A stretch of 64,000 nucleotides of DNA from JAJRPT01 sp964465945. Lineage in GTDB: Bacteria > Bacteroidota > Ignavibacteria > Kapaibacteriales > UBA2268. The notes beneath the pieces were generated by a model that saw only the letters and a list, made by a program, of their open reading frames with translations, was not told the origin of the DNA and did no database searches. The stretch's first letter is position 1. Every line of letters begins with the position of its first letter. The stretch lies in contig CAYXMM010000004.1 in NCBI GenBank assembly GCA_964465945.1, forward strand, positions 62,001 through 126,000. Direction: 5' to 3'. Of the stretch, positions 44,263 through 52,657 are shown piece by piece. Position numbers and translations under genes: made by a program.

Positions 44263-44780
44263 TACTTACCATTTATTTTATTAATCATTTGAACGAGATA
44301 TAAGGAAAACGATGAAACAATGGCGATTACACCAAGAATATATACATAATTTATATATTCATAAGCTTGAAAGATAGCGAAAAGAAATACTAAACTAATT
44401 ACATTTACGGCAATTTTTCCTAACCAATTTGAAGGAATTACATAGTTTAGCTTGTTTTTAGCATACATTGCTCCAATGAGAATTAACACGTCTCTAAGAA
44501 TTACTAAGATTATAAACCAAAGTTCAATTCTATTTTGTAATACTAAAATCACACCTGGAAACCCAATTATAAATTTATCGGCAACTGGGTCTAAAATCTT
44601 TCCCCATTCTGAAATTTGATTGAGACGTCTAGCTAAAAACCCATCTAACCAGTCTGTAAATAATCCAATTGCTATTAATGTTAAAGTCCAAAATAAATTA
44701 TATTCCCAAATAGCATAGGCTAAAGGGAAAGTAATTAAAATCCTTGAAATACTAACATAGTTTGAAATTGTTGAAAACAT
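44262..44780 (-). CDS. pgsA: CDP-diacylglycerol--glycerol-3-phosphate 3-phosphatidyltransferase
   Basis: This 172-residue membrane enzyme has about five helices and the CDP-alcohol phosphotransferase signature D-x2-D-G-x2-A-R-x8-G-x3-D-x3-D, seen as DWLDGFLARRLNQISEWGKI then LDPVADK. It forms phosphatidylglycerol phosphate, or a related lipid, in the inner membrane. The N-terminal TISNYVSISRILITFPLAYA matches PgsA closely (N-x-L/I-S-x-x-R pattern). It overlaps ftsY by one base. Confidence 0.9.
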   Translation of the reverse strand: MFSTISNYVSISRILITFPLAYAIWEYNLFWTLTLIAIGLFTDWLDGFLARRLNQISEWGKILDPVADKFIIGFPGVILVLQNRIELWFIILVILRDVLILIGAMYAKNKLNYVIPSNWLGKIAVNVISLVFLFAIFQAYEYINYVYILGVIAIVSSFSLYLVQMINKINGK

Positions 44781-44792
44781 AATATAGTTTAT

Positions 44793-45563
44793 TTATTTTT
44801 TGGCTCTTGGAGCTTTCCAATTGTTTCTTTTAAAACTTTTAAGTTTAATAACAACACTTCCTAAATATACATTCATTTTTGCTAATATAGGAATTGATGC
44901 ATCATCATTTGAGAACCAACCTTCAAATTTGCCACTTAAACCATAAATTCCGTCCCATTTAGCAATTCCATTAAAATATACAGTTTCGACATCATAATCA
45001 AAAGCATCTATTTTAATATTTTCTATTTTATTTTTGAAACTGAGTATTGTAGAAGCATTATTAACGTTTATCATCGTTGGAACACTAATAGTTTTACCCA
45101 TACTTACTAAAGCTCTTGCAATGAAAAATAAAGATGTTCCATCGCTATATTTTTTATTTGTAGCAATGTTGGTATCTAAAATTTTATTTTTATTTTCCCA
45201 TTGTTGTACATAAGCATTATTTGCATCATAGTTAAAATCAATTTGTTGGAAAGAACCGTCAACTTTTGAACTTGCAATAAATTTATATGATTTAAGTAAT
45301 GATGTATCCATCCAACTACTGAATTTATCATTTAATTTAACGAAAGGAATACCTGATGATGTTTTCATATAGGAATTAGCTCGATAAATTGGTTTTCCAT
45401 TAAGTATTTCTTTTCCTAATGATTCAACAGTGATTGTGCCTAATGTAACACCCAAATAACTTACTTCATATTCTAATAATTCACCTTCTTGAAATACTTC
45501 ATATTTTTTAGAGTAAGACGTGTATAAAAATACAAATGCGATTAATAAAAAAACTTTTTTCAT
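44793..45563 (-). CDS. DUF3108 exported protein
   Basis: This 256-residue secreted protein (signal MKKVFLLIAFVFLYTS) has the DUF3108 pattern: FQEGELLEYEVSYLGVTLGT near the start, YMKTSSGIPFVKLNDKFSSW in the middle, and FEGWFSNDDASIPILAKMNV then LGSVVIKL near the end. The frame is open up to 45587, but those extra codons encode the stem of a terminator-like hairpin, so I place the start at the ATG at 45563. DUF3108 proteins are periplasmic beta-rich proteins of unknown role. A second, divergent copy lies at 52658-53425. Confidence 0.83.
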   Translation of the reverse strand: MKKVFLLIAFVFLYTSYSKKYEVFQEGELLEYEVSYLGVTLGTITVESLGKEILNGKPIYRANSYMKTSSGIPFVKLNDKFSSWMDTSLLKSYKFIASSKVDGSFQQIDFNYDANNAYVQQWENKNKILDTNIATNKKYSDGTSLFFIARALVSMGKTISVPTMINVNNASTILSFKNKIENIKIDAFDYDVETVYFNGIAKWDGIYGLSGKFEGWFSNDDASIPILAKMNVYLGSVVIKLKSFKRNNWKAPRAKK

Positions 45564-45591
45564 AAAAAAATGGCTTTGAAACATCAAAGCC
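45564..45591 (-). terminator. Intrinsic terminator placed directly before the DUF3108 start codon
   Basis: On the minus strand GGCTTTGA (45591-45584) pairs with TCAAAGCC (45579-45572) around TGTT. It is followed by A and seven T residues (45570-45564) that abut the ATG at 45563. It should end the S41 protease message and could attenuate DUF3108 expression. Confidence 0.75.
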
Positions 45592-45607
45592 CTCTCCCTT
45601 TTAATAT

Positions 45608-47239
45608 TTATTTAAAACTAACTAATTTTTTGGCTTCTGGAAATAATTTGATAGCTTCTAATAATTGTCTATCATATTTTATATAAACTTGTCTTTGTTC
45701 GTGTCTTGTCCATTTGATGTTAGCCATATCAGCCATTATCATTGTGAGCAAATAATCTTTATCTTTTTCGAAATCTTTTTCATTCCATTCAATCTTATTG
45801 TCTTCAACTAATTTTTTAAATTCATTCCAATCATTTTTATTTAAGCTAAAGTTATGGTAGAAATTTAAAAATTCTGAATATTTATTTTGCATTAACTCTT
45901 TGTTTTTAATTAAGTAGTGGTCTGCAAAGATAGTGGAAATTCTTGTCATTCTGATTTTAACGGTCATATCTTGTAATTTACTTGTGTCACCTTTGACAAT
46001 GTGGTCTGGAGTTATACCTCCACCTGCAAAAACTTTTCTTCCTTTTCTTGTTTTATAAATTAAAGAATCTATATTTTCACCAGAATCTTTTTTCACTTTC
46101 TTTAACTCGGCGATGGCATCTTCTAAAGTAGCACCATCTTTTAAGTTTAATCTTCCTTCTAAGCTTCTATATGCATCGCCATCTTCAAAAGGTCTTTGAA
46201 TTGAGCGACCAGAAGCGGTGTAATAGTAGGAAATAGTAATTCTAAAAGCAGAACCATCGGCATCATAATCATATTGCCTTTGAACTAATCCTTTTCCAAA
46301 GGAAGTTTCGCCAACAACTAATCCTCTGTCTAAATCTTGCATTGAACCAGAAACGATTTCGCTTGCTGAAGCAGAATTTTGGTTAATTAAAACAATTAGA
46401 GGTAACTTTCTTAGTCCGCCTGTATATCTTGCTATTAGGTTTTCATTAAATTCACTTCTTCGTCCTCTTGTGTAAACAATTGTATCTCCCGCATCTAAAA
46501 ATTCTTGTGCTATTCTATAAGCTTGTGATAAGAAGCCACCTGGATTATATCTCAAATCTAGGATTAAGTTTTTCATACCTTTTGCTTTTAGCTCTTGCAT
46601 TGCAGTCATCATTTCTTCGTGAGTTGTTGCTGAAAATCGGCTTAGTTTAATATATCCGATATCAGTTCCATCAATCATAAAACGAGAATCTAATGACCAG
46701 TCAGGAATTTGGTCTCTAATTATTTCAAATTTAATTAAAGAATCAACTCCATTTCTGTAAATTTCAACGATAACTTTAGTATCTTTTGGACCTTTTAATT
46801 TTCTTGGAACATCATTTCTTGGGAGTCCAACTGCATTTTGTCCATCAATTTTAACTATCTTATCAAGAGCTAAGATACCTAATTTTTCACTTGGACCACC
46901 TGCTAATGGAGTAATAACCGTGATAGTATCTTGAATAATATCAAATTGAATACCTATTCCAAAAAAATGACCTTGAAAGTCTTCATCAACTTCTTTTTTA
47001 TCTTCTGGAGAAATGTAAACAGAGTGGACATCTAATTCGCTTAGCATTCCTTTAATTGCGCCTTCAGTTAGTTTATCAGCATCTAAATCTTTAACATAAT
47101 TTGTAAAAGCTGTATTAAAAACATATTGATATTTTTTAAAGTTTGCCATTACATTATCGCCTGAAAGTGTTGGCTGCACAAAAAGTCCAATTATAATTCC
47201 TAACGATAATAGGAATGTTACAATTAAAATTTTCTTCAT
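45608..47239 (-). CDS. C-terminal processing protease (S41 family, CtpA/Prc-like)
   Basis: This ~543-residue exported protease has an N-terminal membrane/signal segment (MKKILIVTFLLSLGIIIGLF). A PDZ domain follows (FFGIGIQFDIIQDTITVITP, GPSEKLGILALDKIVKIDG). The S41 catalytic core has YNPGGFLSQA, the nucleophile serine in NQNSASASEIVSG and the lysine in SFGKGLVQ. The C-terminal extension past the core is helical. It trims exported proteins in the periplasm. The frame extends to 47260, but the GGAG Shine-Dalgarno sits 6 bases ahead of the ATG at 47239, where the signal peptide begins. Confidence 0.93.
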   Translation of the reverse strand: MKKILIVTFLLSLGIIIGLFVQPTLSGDNVMANFKKYQYVFNTAFTNYVKDLDADKLTEGAIKGMLSELDVHSVYISPEDKKEVDEDFQGHFFGIGIQFDIIQDTITVITPLAGGPSEKLGILALDKIVKIDGQNAVGLPRNDVPRKLKGPKDTKVIVEIYRNGVDSLIKFEIIRDQIPDWSLDSRFMIDGTDIGYIKLSRFSATTHEEMMTAMQELKAKGMKNLILDLRYNPGGFLSQAYRIAQEFLDAGDTIVYTRGRRSEFNENLIARYTGGLRKLPLIVLINQNSASASEIVSGSMQDLDRGLVVGETSFGKGLVQRQYDYDADGSAFRITISYYYTASGRSIQRPFEDGDAYRSLEGRLNLKDGATLEDAIAELKKVKKDSGENIDSLIYKTRKGRKVFAGGGITPDHIVKGDTSKLQDMTVKIRMTRISTIFADHYLIKNKELMQNKYSEFLNFYHNFSLNKNDWNEFKKLVEDNKIEWNEKDFEKDKDYLLTMIMADMANIKWTRHEQRQVYIKYDRQLLEAIKLFPEAKKLVSFK

Positions 47240-47335
47240 TAATTCTCCGTTTATATTCATTTTTTAGCCAAAAGAAGTTGTTCGTATTGACTTTTAAGTT
47301 TTAAAAATATTTTTATTTGTTATTAACTTATTACT

Positions 47336-47932
47336 CTACAACATTAGTTTATACGATAAGTTAAAAATAAATCCATTAAAATCACTATTTGAAAACTTAT
47401 ATTTTTCAATATCTGTGTAAATTCTGTAAGATGTTGAAAACCCTAAATAGTTCTTTTTATAAATCTTAAAATCTAAGTCTAATTTTGGTTCTAAGTAAAA
47501 ATAAAAATCACCATTTACATCTCTACTTATTCCGAAACTTGAAGTAGCAGTATTCATTCTTCCGAACCCTAAATTAATATTAGGTATAAAATGAATATTG
47601 TTTTTTAATTTAATAAAGTATCCCCCACTGCCGTATATACTAAAGTATCTAATGTATTCAGAGGAAATTTCATTTGTCTTAAATGTACTGAATAATGTTG
47701 CGTTTAGACCAAAGCCAACGACAATTTTATTTTTATTTACATTAGTGAAATCAATTTCACCTTCAAAGCCATAGTTTTCGCTGATTTTTAATCCATTAAC
47801 TCCGGCTCTTAGCATTGTAATTGAACTATTATTAGAATATTTGTTGTTTTCATATCTATCGCTACTACCCCCAGGTAGTAGTTGGGAGAATACAATATTA
47901 GAAAATATACATATTAAAAGTAAAGATTTCAT
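47336..47932 (-). CDS. Small outer-membrane beta-barrel protein
   Basis: This 198-residue protein has a signal peptide (MKSLLLICIFSNIVFS) and about eight amphipathic strands (for example YGFEGEIDFTNVNKNKIVVG and FYFYLEPKLDLDFKIYKKNY), ending in GFIFNLSYKLML. The layout is that of an 8-stranded OmpA/OprF-type barrel (porin-family, OMP_b-brl type) without an extra domain. Ligand and function unknown. It is 2 bases from zupT upstream, so the two are co-transcribed. Confidence 0.7.
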   Translation of the reverse strand: MKSLLLICIFSNIVFSQLLPGGSSDRYENNKYSNNSSITMLRAGVNGLKISENYGFEGEIDFTNVNKNKIVVGFGLNATLFSTFKTNEISSEYIRYFSIYGSGGYFIKLKNNIHFIPNINLGFGRMNTATSSFGISRDVNGDFYFYLEPKLDLDFKIYKKNYLGFSTSYRIYTDIEKYKFSNSDFNGFIFNLSYKLML

Positions 47933-47934
47933 AA

Positions 47935-48744
47935 TTACAATTTAAACAACAATAAGCTACCTGCCATTACAATCATTCCAGAAATAAATCCATAAATAGA
48001 TTTATGACCTGAGTCGTATTCTCTCGCTGTTGGAATTAATTCATCAATGGAAATGAATACCATAATACCCCCTACCGCAGCAAAAAGAATTCCGAATGTT
48101 GTGTCATTAAAAAATTCTCTTAAAAGTAAAAATCCAACTAATGCACCAAGTGGCTCTGCTAAACCAGAAAGGAAAGAGAACCAAAATGCTTTTTTCTTAT
48201 TCCCAGTTGCATAAAAAATTGGAATTGAAACTGCTATTCCTTCTGGAATATTATGAATTGCAATAGCAATGGCAATGGGAATTCCAATTGAAGGGTCAGT
48301 TAATGCTGCTGTAAAAGTAGCTAAACCTTCCGGGAAGTTATGAATTGCAATTGCTAAGGCAGTTAATAATCCCATTCGCATTAATTTTTTTGTACTTTTT
48401 TCTTCTTCAGACATTTCTTCAACTGTGTGTGCTTCGTGTGGGTTTTCGGCACTTGGAATTAAAGCATCAATAAGTAAAATTACAAATATCCCTCCAAAAA
48501 ATGAGGCAATAGCATAAACTTCACCATTAGTATGACCATAAACATTTATAAGAGCAACGCGTGATTTATGCAAAATTTCTACAAAAGAAACATATACCAT
48601 AACTCCTGCTGAAAAACCAAGTGAAAAAGAAAGGAATGTTTTATTCGTAGCTTTGGCAAAAAAAGCAAAAGCACTTCCTATACCTGTAGAAAGTCCAGCA
48701 AAAATCGTTAGTAAAAATGCAAGTAAAATGCCGTCTTGGTTCAT
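47935..48744 (-). CDS. zupT: ZIP-family zinc/metal transporter ZupT
   Basis: This 269-residue protein has eight predicted transmembrane helices and the two ZIP metal-binding helices: HNFPEGLATFTAALTDPS in TM4 and HNIPEGIAVSIPIFYATG in TM5. The cytoplasmic loop between TM3 and TM4 is rich in His/Glu (ENPHEAHTVEEMSEEEKSTK), as in ZupT. It imports zinc and other divalent metals across the inner membrane. A 17-base-pair hairpin with a T-run lies just ahead of its start. No Zur-box-like site was recognised. Confidence 0.93.
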   Translation of the reverse strand: MNQDGILLAFLLTIFAGLSTGIGSAFAFFAKATNKTFLSFSLGFSAGVMVYVSFVEILHKSRVALINVYGHTNGEVYAIASFFGGIFVILLIDALIPSAENPHEAHTVEEMSEEEKSTKKLMRMGLLTALAIAIHNFPEGLATFTAALTDPSIGIPIAIAIAIHNIPEGIAVSIPIFYATGNKKKAFWFSFLSGLAEPLGALVGFLLLREFFNDTTFGILFAAVGGIMVFISIDELIPTAREYDSGHKSIYGFISGMIVMAGSLLLFKL

Positions 48745-48752
48745 ATAAATGT

Positions 48753-48798
48753 AAAAATCAAGAAATCAATCATTTATGTTTTGATTGATTTCTTGATT
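48753..48798 (-). terminator. 17-base-pair perfect hairpin plus T-run just before zupT
   Basis: Arms at 48756-48772 and 48782-48798 are exact reverse complements (AATCAAGAAATCAATCA and its complement) with a 9-base loop. Reading minus, the stem runs into TTTTT at 48757-48753, ending 8 bases before the zupT ATG. It should end the DUF1573 message and may limit or control read-through into zupT. AT-rich stem, so efficiency is uncertain. Confidence 0.7.
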
Positions 48799-48812
48799 AA
48801 GTTATTAAAATT

Positions 48813-49547
48813 TTATTTAGAATTAAATAATGGCGACTCACTTACGTTTCCGTATCCTCTCACTTCTAAGACTTTATGATCTGGGTGATTAGTTTCAAAT
48901 TTAATATTTGACCTAAAGTATCCTGATTGTTGTGGAGTTACCTTAATATTGACATCAATTTTTTTACCAGGTTGTATAGTAGTTTCTTTGCCATTAACAG
49001 ACTTTCCGTTTGAATCAGTTAATCCAGTAATCATATAATTTGGCTCAGCATCTGTTATTTTAATTTTTACTGGCATTTTATCATAGTTGAATATTGAAAC
49101 ACTTGCAGTAGATTCTTTGCCTATTTGAAGTTCTTTAAAACTTATGCTGGAATATGGTTCAATTTTCAACATTTCAACAACATCAGCTGCAATAACTAAG
49201 TTTTTATTAGGAACTTTAGGGTCATTTGAAGCAATTCTGATTGATTTAGAAACATTTCCTCCATGGCTGATTTTTAATGTAATGTCAAGAGTCGCAGTTT
49301 CACCTGGTTTTAATCTATCTTTGTCTAAAGGTGCAGTTGTACAACCACAAGATGGCTTAACATTCTGAATAATTAATTCTTGATTACCTGAGTTTTTAAT
49401 TTTTACAGATGCTTTTAAAGGACCTTCAGATAATTTAACTTTTCCCCAATTATATGTATCTCCGCCAATAATTTCAATTTTTGGTTGTGCAAATACAAAA
49501 GTTGCAATTAAGAAAATAGACAATGTAGTTAGTTTTTTAATAAACAT
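48813..49547 (-). CDS. DUF1573 (ASH-like Ig) exported protein
   Basis: This 244-residue secreted protein has a signal peptide (MFIKKLTTLSIFLIATFVFA). Its DUF1573 domain (YNWGKVKLSEGPLKASVKIK, VKPSCGCTTAPLDKDRLKPG) carries the typical Cys-Gly-Cys-Thr-Thr motif, and a second Ig-like module spans about residues 130-235. The GGAG Shine-Dalgarno is 7 bases ahead of the ATG. It is transcribed away from the large Ig-repeat T9SS protein at 49612, with a 64-base shared upstream region. Function unknown; very common in Bacteroidota. Confidence 0.87.
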   Translation of the reverse strand: MFIKKLTTLSIFLIATFVFAQPKIEIIGGDTYNWGKVKLSEGPLKASVKIKNSGNQELIIQNVKPSCGCTTAPLDKDRLKPGETATLDITLKISHGGNVSKSIRIASNDPKVPNKNLVIAADVVEMLKIEPYSSISFKELQIGKESTASVSIFNYDKMPVKIKITDAEPNYMITGLTDSNGKSVNGKETTIQPGKKIDVNIKVTPQQSGYFRSNIKFETNHPDHKVLEVRGYGNVSESPLFNSK

Positions 49548-49611
49548 AATTTCTCCGATTTTTTATTTAACTTACTTTTTCGTAAAATTGTTTTAAATAA
49601 TTTACTAAAAT

Positions 49612-51876
49612 ATGATTTTTTTTAACAAAAATATTTTTCTTTTAAAGTATCTACTAATTTTTTTAGTATTTGTTTCAATAAAAGTTGAAGCTCAAGTAAA
49701 AATTTATCCAAAAGAAACTGCATCTGATACAATTGACTTTGGAATGAGGTATTTTGAGAATGAAGAAATTTTAAGAAGCGTTGTAGTAGAAAATAATACT
49801 AACGATACTCTTTATATGGGAAATGTTGCACCTACTTTTGCGACAGTTGAAGCTGTTGGATATGGTGATACGCATTTGGCTTTTGATAAAGCCGATAATA
49901 TTGAAAAGATATTTTTACCATTTACAAAACAAGAGGTTAATCTTAAATTTTATAATGATGTCAACTTAATCCAGGATAAAGGAAATATGGCGTCATACTT
50001 ATTTATTGGTTTGGTAAAAAAAATTGATGATCCAAATAGTTTAATTTTTCAGGATACATTTTTCCTTTTTGGAAGAGCAAGTGACAAACTATTTACTTTA
50101 TATGATAATTATATTGAATTTGATTCTACTTTTGTGGGTTCAAACCAAGTTATTGAGAAAAGTTTATTTTTTAGAAATAATTCAAAAGTTAATTTTGTAA
50201 GATTAGCAAGTTATGAGTATGATTTATTCACATCTCAAACAAATGGAGAAGAGTTTATATTTGATGAGCCGAACTTTCCGATATTATTAGCAAGTCGAAC
50301 AAATCCTAAGCAAGCACCTGAATTAATAAAAATTAGATATAGTCCAAAAGATATTGGATTTGACTCTTGTAGGTTTATTTTTAATGCTGATTTGAATGAT
50401 ATAATAAAAGATTCTATTGCAAGAGATACAAGTATAATCACTGGATATGGAGTGAAACTTGATTATGAAATCACAAATTCAAATTTTAGTTTTAGTAATG
50501 AGAGTGAATTGGAAATTGATTTAGGAGATGTAAAAACTAATAAATTTTTAGACTTGAATTTTGAATTGTTAAATAATTCAAATGTAATTATAAATATTGA
50601 TAGTTTAATTATAATTGATTCAAATGTTGTTATTACTTCTTTAAAAGAAATTTATTCTATAAATACGAGTGAGAAAGACTTTTTTCAACTAAAATTTTTA
50701 ACAAAACAAAAAGGATTGTTTAATTATAAGTTACTTTTGAAAACTGATTTTGGAAGAAGAAAAATTAGTGGGTTTGAAGAAATTAAGCATAAATATTTAA
50801 AAGTTAGCATCAAAGGAAAAGGTATTGAGCCAAGTTTGGTTATTCCATTTGATACATTGAATCTTGGTAATATAAGTTCGTTTGGTCAATGCAATGATTC
50901 TATTTTATATACATTTAGTTTGAAAAATAGTGGAAATGATATGTTGGAAATTTTGGATTATTATATCGAAGACCCAATTAATTTTAATTTTTATATTGAT
51001 AAACAAATTGTAAATGTAAATGATAATGTTGAATTTAAAGTTACTTTTAATCCTTTTAATAAAAATGATTTTCGTAAATATGAGACAAGAGTTGTGCTAA
51101 TTACAAATATGTCTTCCCCTCGGGATAGTTTAGTTTTTTATATAAATGCAAATTTTATTAAATCTTCTTCAACAGAATTAAAAATTCCAAATTTTCACTT
51201 TAAACCTGGGAGTCAGATTAATATTCCTGTATTAGTTAATTTTGGAAATTTGACTTTAAGTAATAGATTTTCAACTACTTTGACTTTTGATAATGAATTA
51301 TTAAAATTTAATAAGTTAATAAATGAAAATACTGCTTCTGTTAATTCTGACAACACAAATTATGTGATTGAAAATGACAAGGGAATAATCTTAAATATTC
51401 AAATGCCAAGCAATCAATATTTTACCAATTCAGATACTTTATGTATTCTAAATTTTGATACTTTTATTGCAAGGGAAAGGTCCACTATTTTTGTAATGGA
51501 GGATCCTACTTTTGGTGATAATGATTGTGATAATATGTTACCTATAAGCTATATTTCTGGAAAGATTAGCGCTGATTCTATTCCTAATATTGATAATATT
51601 TTTTATAATTTTGAAGATAAAATTAAAGTAAGCACTTTCCCTAATCCTGTCAGAAGTGTAATCAACATTAATTTAAGTAAAGAGCATAAATCATTCAATG
51701 AAATAGATTTGACTACTTTGCATATTATAAAAATTTTTAATATGCTTGGAAATATCGTTTATTCTACGAACTTTAAAGGTAATAATTTTAGTTTAGATGT
51801 AAATGATTTTAATTTTGGAACTTATTATATATCAGTTGACGAATTGCATTTTACTCAATTTGTAAAGACTAATTAA
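49612..51876 (+). CDS. Large secreted multi-Ig protein with T9SS sorting domain
   Basis: This 754-residue protein has a signal segment (FLLKYLLIFLVFVSIKVEA) and several choice-of-anchor/DUF1573-like Ig modules, for example ETASDTIDFGMRYFENEEIL, YIEFDSTFVGSNQVIEKSLF and PFDTLNLGNISSFGQCNDSI. A cohesin-like module follows at about residues 525-645 (INIPVLVNFGNLTLSNRFST, ISGKISAD). The C-terminus is a type A T9SS sorting domain (VSTFPNPVRSVININLSKEH, IKIFNMLGNIVYS, GTYYISVDELHFTQFVKTN). It should be exported through the type IX system to the surface. The following barrel gene starts about 10 bases after its stop. Confidence 0.82.
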   Translation: MIFFNKNIFLLKYLLIFLVFVSIKVEAQVKIYPKETASDTIDFGMRYFENEEILRSVVVENNTNDTLYMGNVAPTFATVEAVGYGDTHLAFDKADNIEKIFLPFTKQEVNLKFYNDVNLIQDKGNMASYLFIGLVKKIDDPNSLIFQDTFFLFGRASDKLFTLYDNYIEFDSTFVGSNQVIEKSLFFRNNSKVNFVRLASYEYDLFTSQTNGEEFIFDEPNFPILLASRTNPKQAPELIKIRYSPKDIGFDSCRFIFNADLNDIIKDSIARDTSIITGYGVKLDYEITNSNFSFSNESELEIDLGDVKTNKFLDLNFELLNNSNVIINIDSLIIIDSNVVITSLKEIYSINTSEKDFFQLKFLTKQKGLFNYKLLLKTDFGRRKISGFEEIKHKYLKVSIKGKGIEPSLVIPFDTLNLGNISSFGQCNDSILYTFSLKNSGNDMLEILDYYIEDPINFNFYIDKQIVNVNDNVEFKVTFNPFNKNDFRKYETRVVLITNMSSPRDSLVFYINANFIKSSSTELKIPNFHFKPGSQINIPVLVNFGNLTLSNRFSTTLTFDNELLKFNKLINENTASVNSDNTNYVIENDKGIILNIQMPSNQYFTNSDTLCILNFDTFIARERSTIFVMEDPTFGDNDCDNMLPISYISGKISADSIPNIDNIFYNFEDKIKVSTFPNPVRSVININLSKEHKSFNEIDLTTLHIIKIFNMLGNIVYSTNFKGNNFSLDVNDFNFGTYYISVDELHFTQFVKTN

Positions 51877-51886
51877 TGGGATATAA

Positions 51887-52636
51887 CTGAAAATTTTATT
51901 ATTCATAATATTTTGTATTAGTAGTGGATTTTCTCAATCATTTGATTGGGAATTATCAAATAGGCAACCTTTTGAAATTCCTAATACTTATTTATTCGTA
52001 GGAACTGGGTATTTTAGTTTATTAAGTAATGATAATTTATCTGTTCCAGTTGATAATGCTCAAACATTATTTGGTAAATTTAATGGAAGTGCTTTTAATA
52101 TAAATATAGGTGTAGAATATTGGCTTGATGAAAAAATGAGTATCTCACCAATAGTTCACTTTTCTAAATCTAAAATTGATTTTAATCAAGTTACGAATTA
52201 TCCTATTTATAATGGAGAAATGTTAAAATTAGATAATTTATATTACTTAAATAATTCGTTCTTGGGGATTGGGATAAATTTCAAGTATGTGTTTTGGAAT
52301 AAGTTAGGAATTAATATTAAACTTGAACAAAACTTTGCAATGAAAAGTAGTAATTCATATAAATTATTTGTCATAAGTCCTGAATGGTATACTTTTAAAG
52401 ATGGGACAAAATCTTCAGAGCTATTTAATAAAACTAATGATAATGCGATTGGGTATTTAGGTGTAGGATTTAAACTAACGTATGATTATTCTATTCACTA
52501 CCCATTTTATTTAACGCCATTTGTTGAATATAGTTATGGTTTGAGTTCTATTCAAAATAATCAAACTTTTAATATATCTAAATTAAGTTTTGGCATTCTT
52601 GTTAATTATGGAATTAACAATTTGAAACTATTTTGA
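51887..52636 (+). CDS. Outer-membrane barrel protein apparently starting at CTG
   Basis: From CTG at 51887 the frame reads (M)KILLFIIFCISSGFSQSF, a textbook signal peptide, then about 230 residues of barrel-type strands (YLFVGTGYFSLLSN, FNGSAFNINIGVEYWLDEKM, LTPFVEYSYGLSSIQ) ending ISKLSFGILVNYGINNLKLF. There is no ATG, GTG or TTG in this frame until ATG 52136, which would discard the signal and a third of the barrel. A stop lies in frame at 51884-51886, so the start is confined to this spot. A four-codon ATG frame (51876-51890) overlaps both the preceding stop and the CTG. Ligand and function unknown. Confidence 0.72.
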   Translation: MKILLFIIFCISSGFSQSFDWELSNRQPFEIPNTYLFVGTGYFSLLSNDNLSVPVDNAQTLFGKFNGSAFNINIGVEYWLDEKMSISPIVHFSKSKIDFNQVTNYPIYNGEMLKLDNLYYLNNSFLGIGINFKYVFWNKLGINIKLEQNFAMKSSNSYKLFVISPEWYTFKDGTKSSELFNKTNDNAIGYLGVGFKLTYDYSIHYPFYLTPFVEYSYGLSSIQNNQTFNISKLSFGILVNYGINNLKLF

Positions 52637-52657
52637 CACAATTTAAGTATTCTATCT

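Noticed and set aside
45587..45587. Longer DUF3108 start (MMFQSHFF) at 45587
   Set aside because: Those codons are the arm of the terminator hairpin, and the signal peptide begins properly at the ATG at 45563.
51887..52636. PorP/SprF-type T9SS membrane partner, because it follows a T9SS-sorted protein
   Set aside because: I see barrel strands but none of the PorP/SprF signature segments; adjacency alone is not enough.
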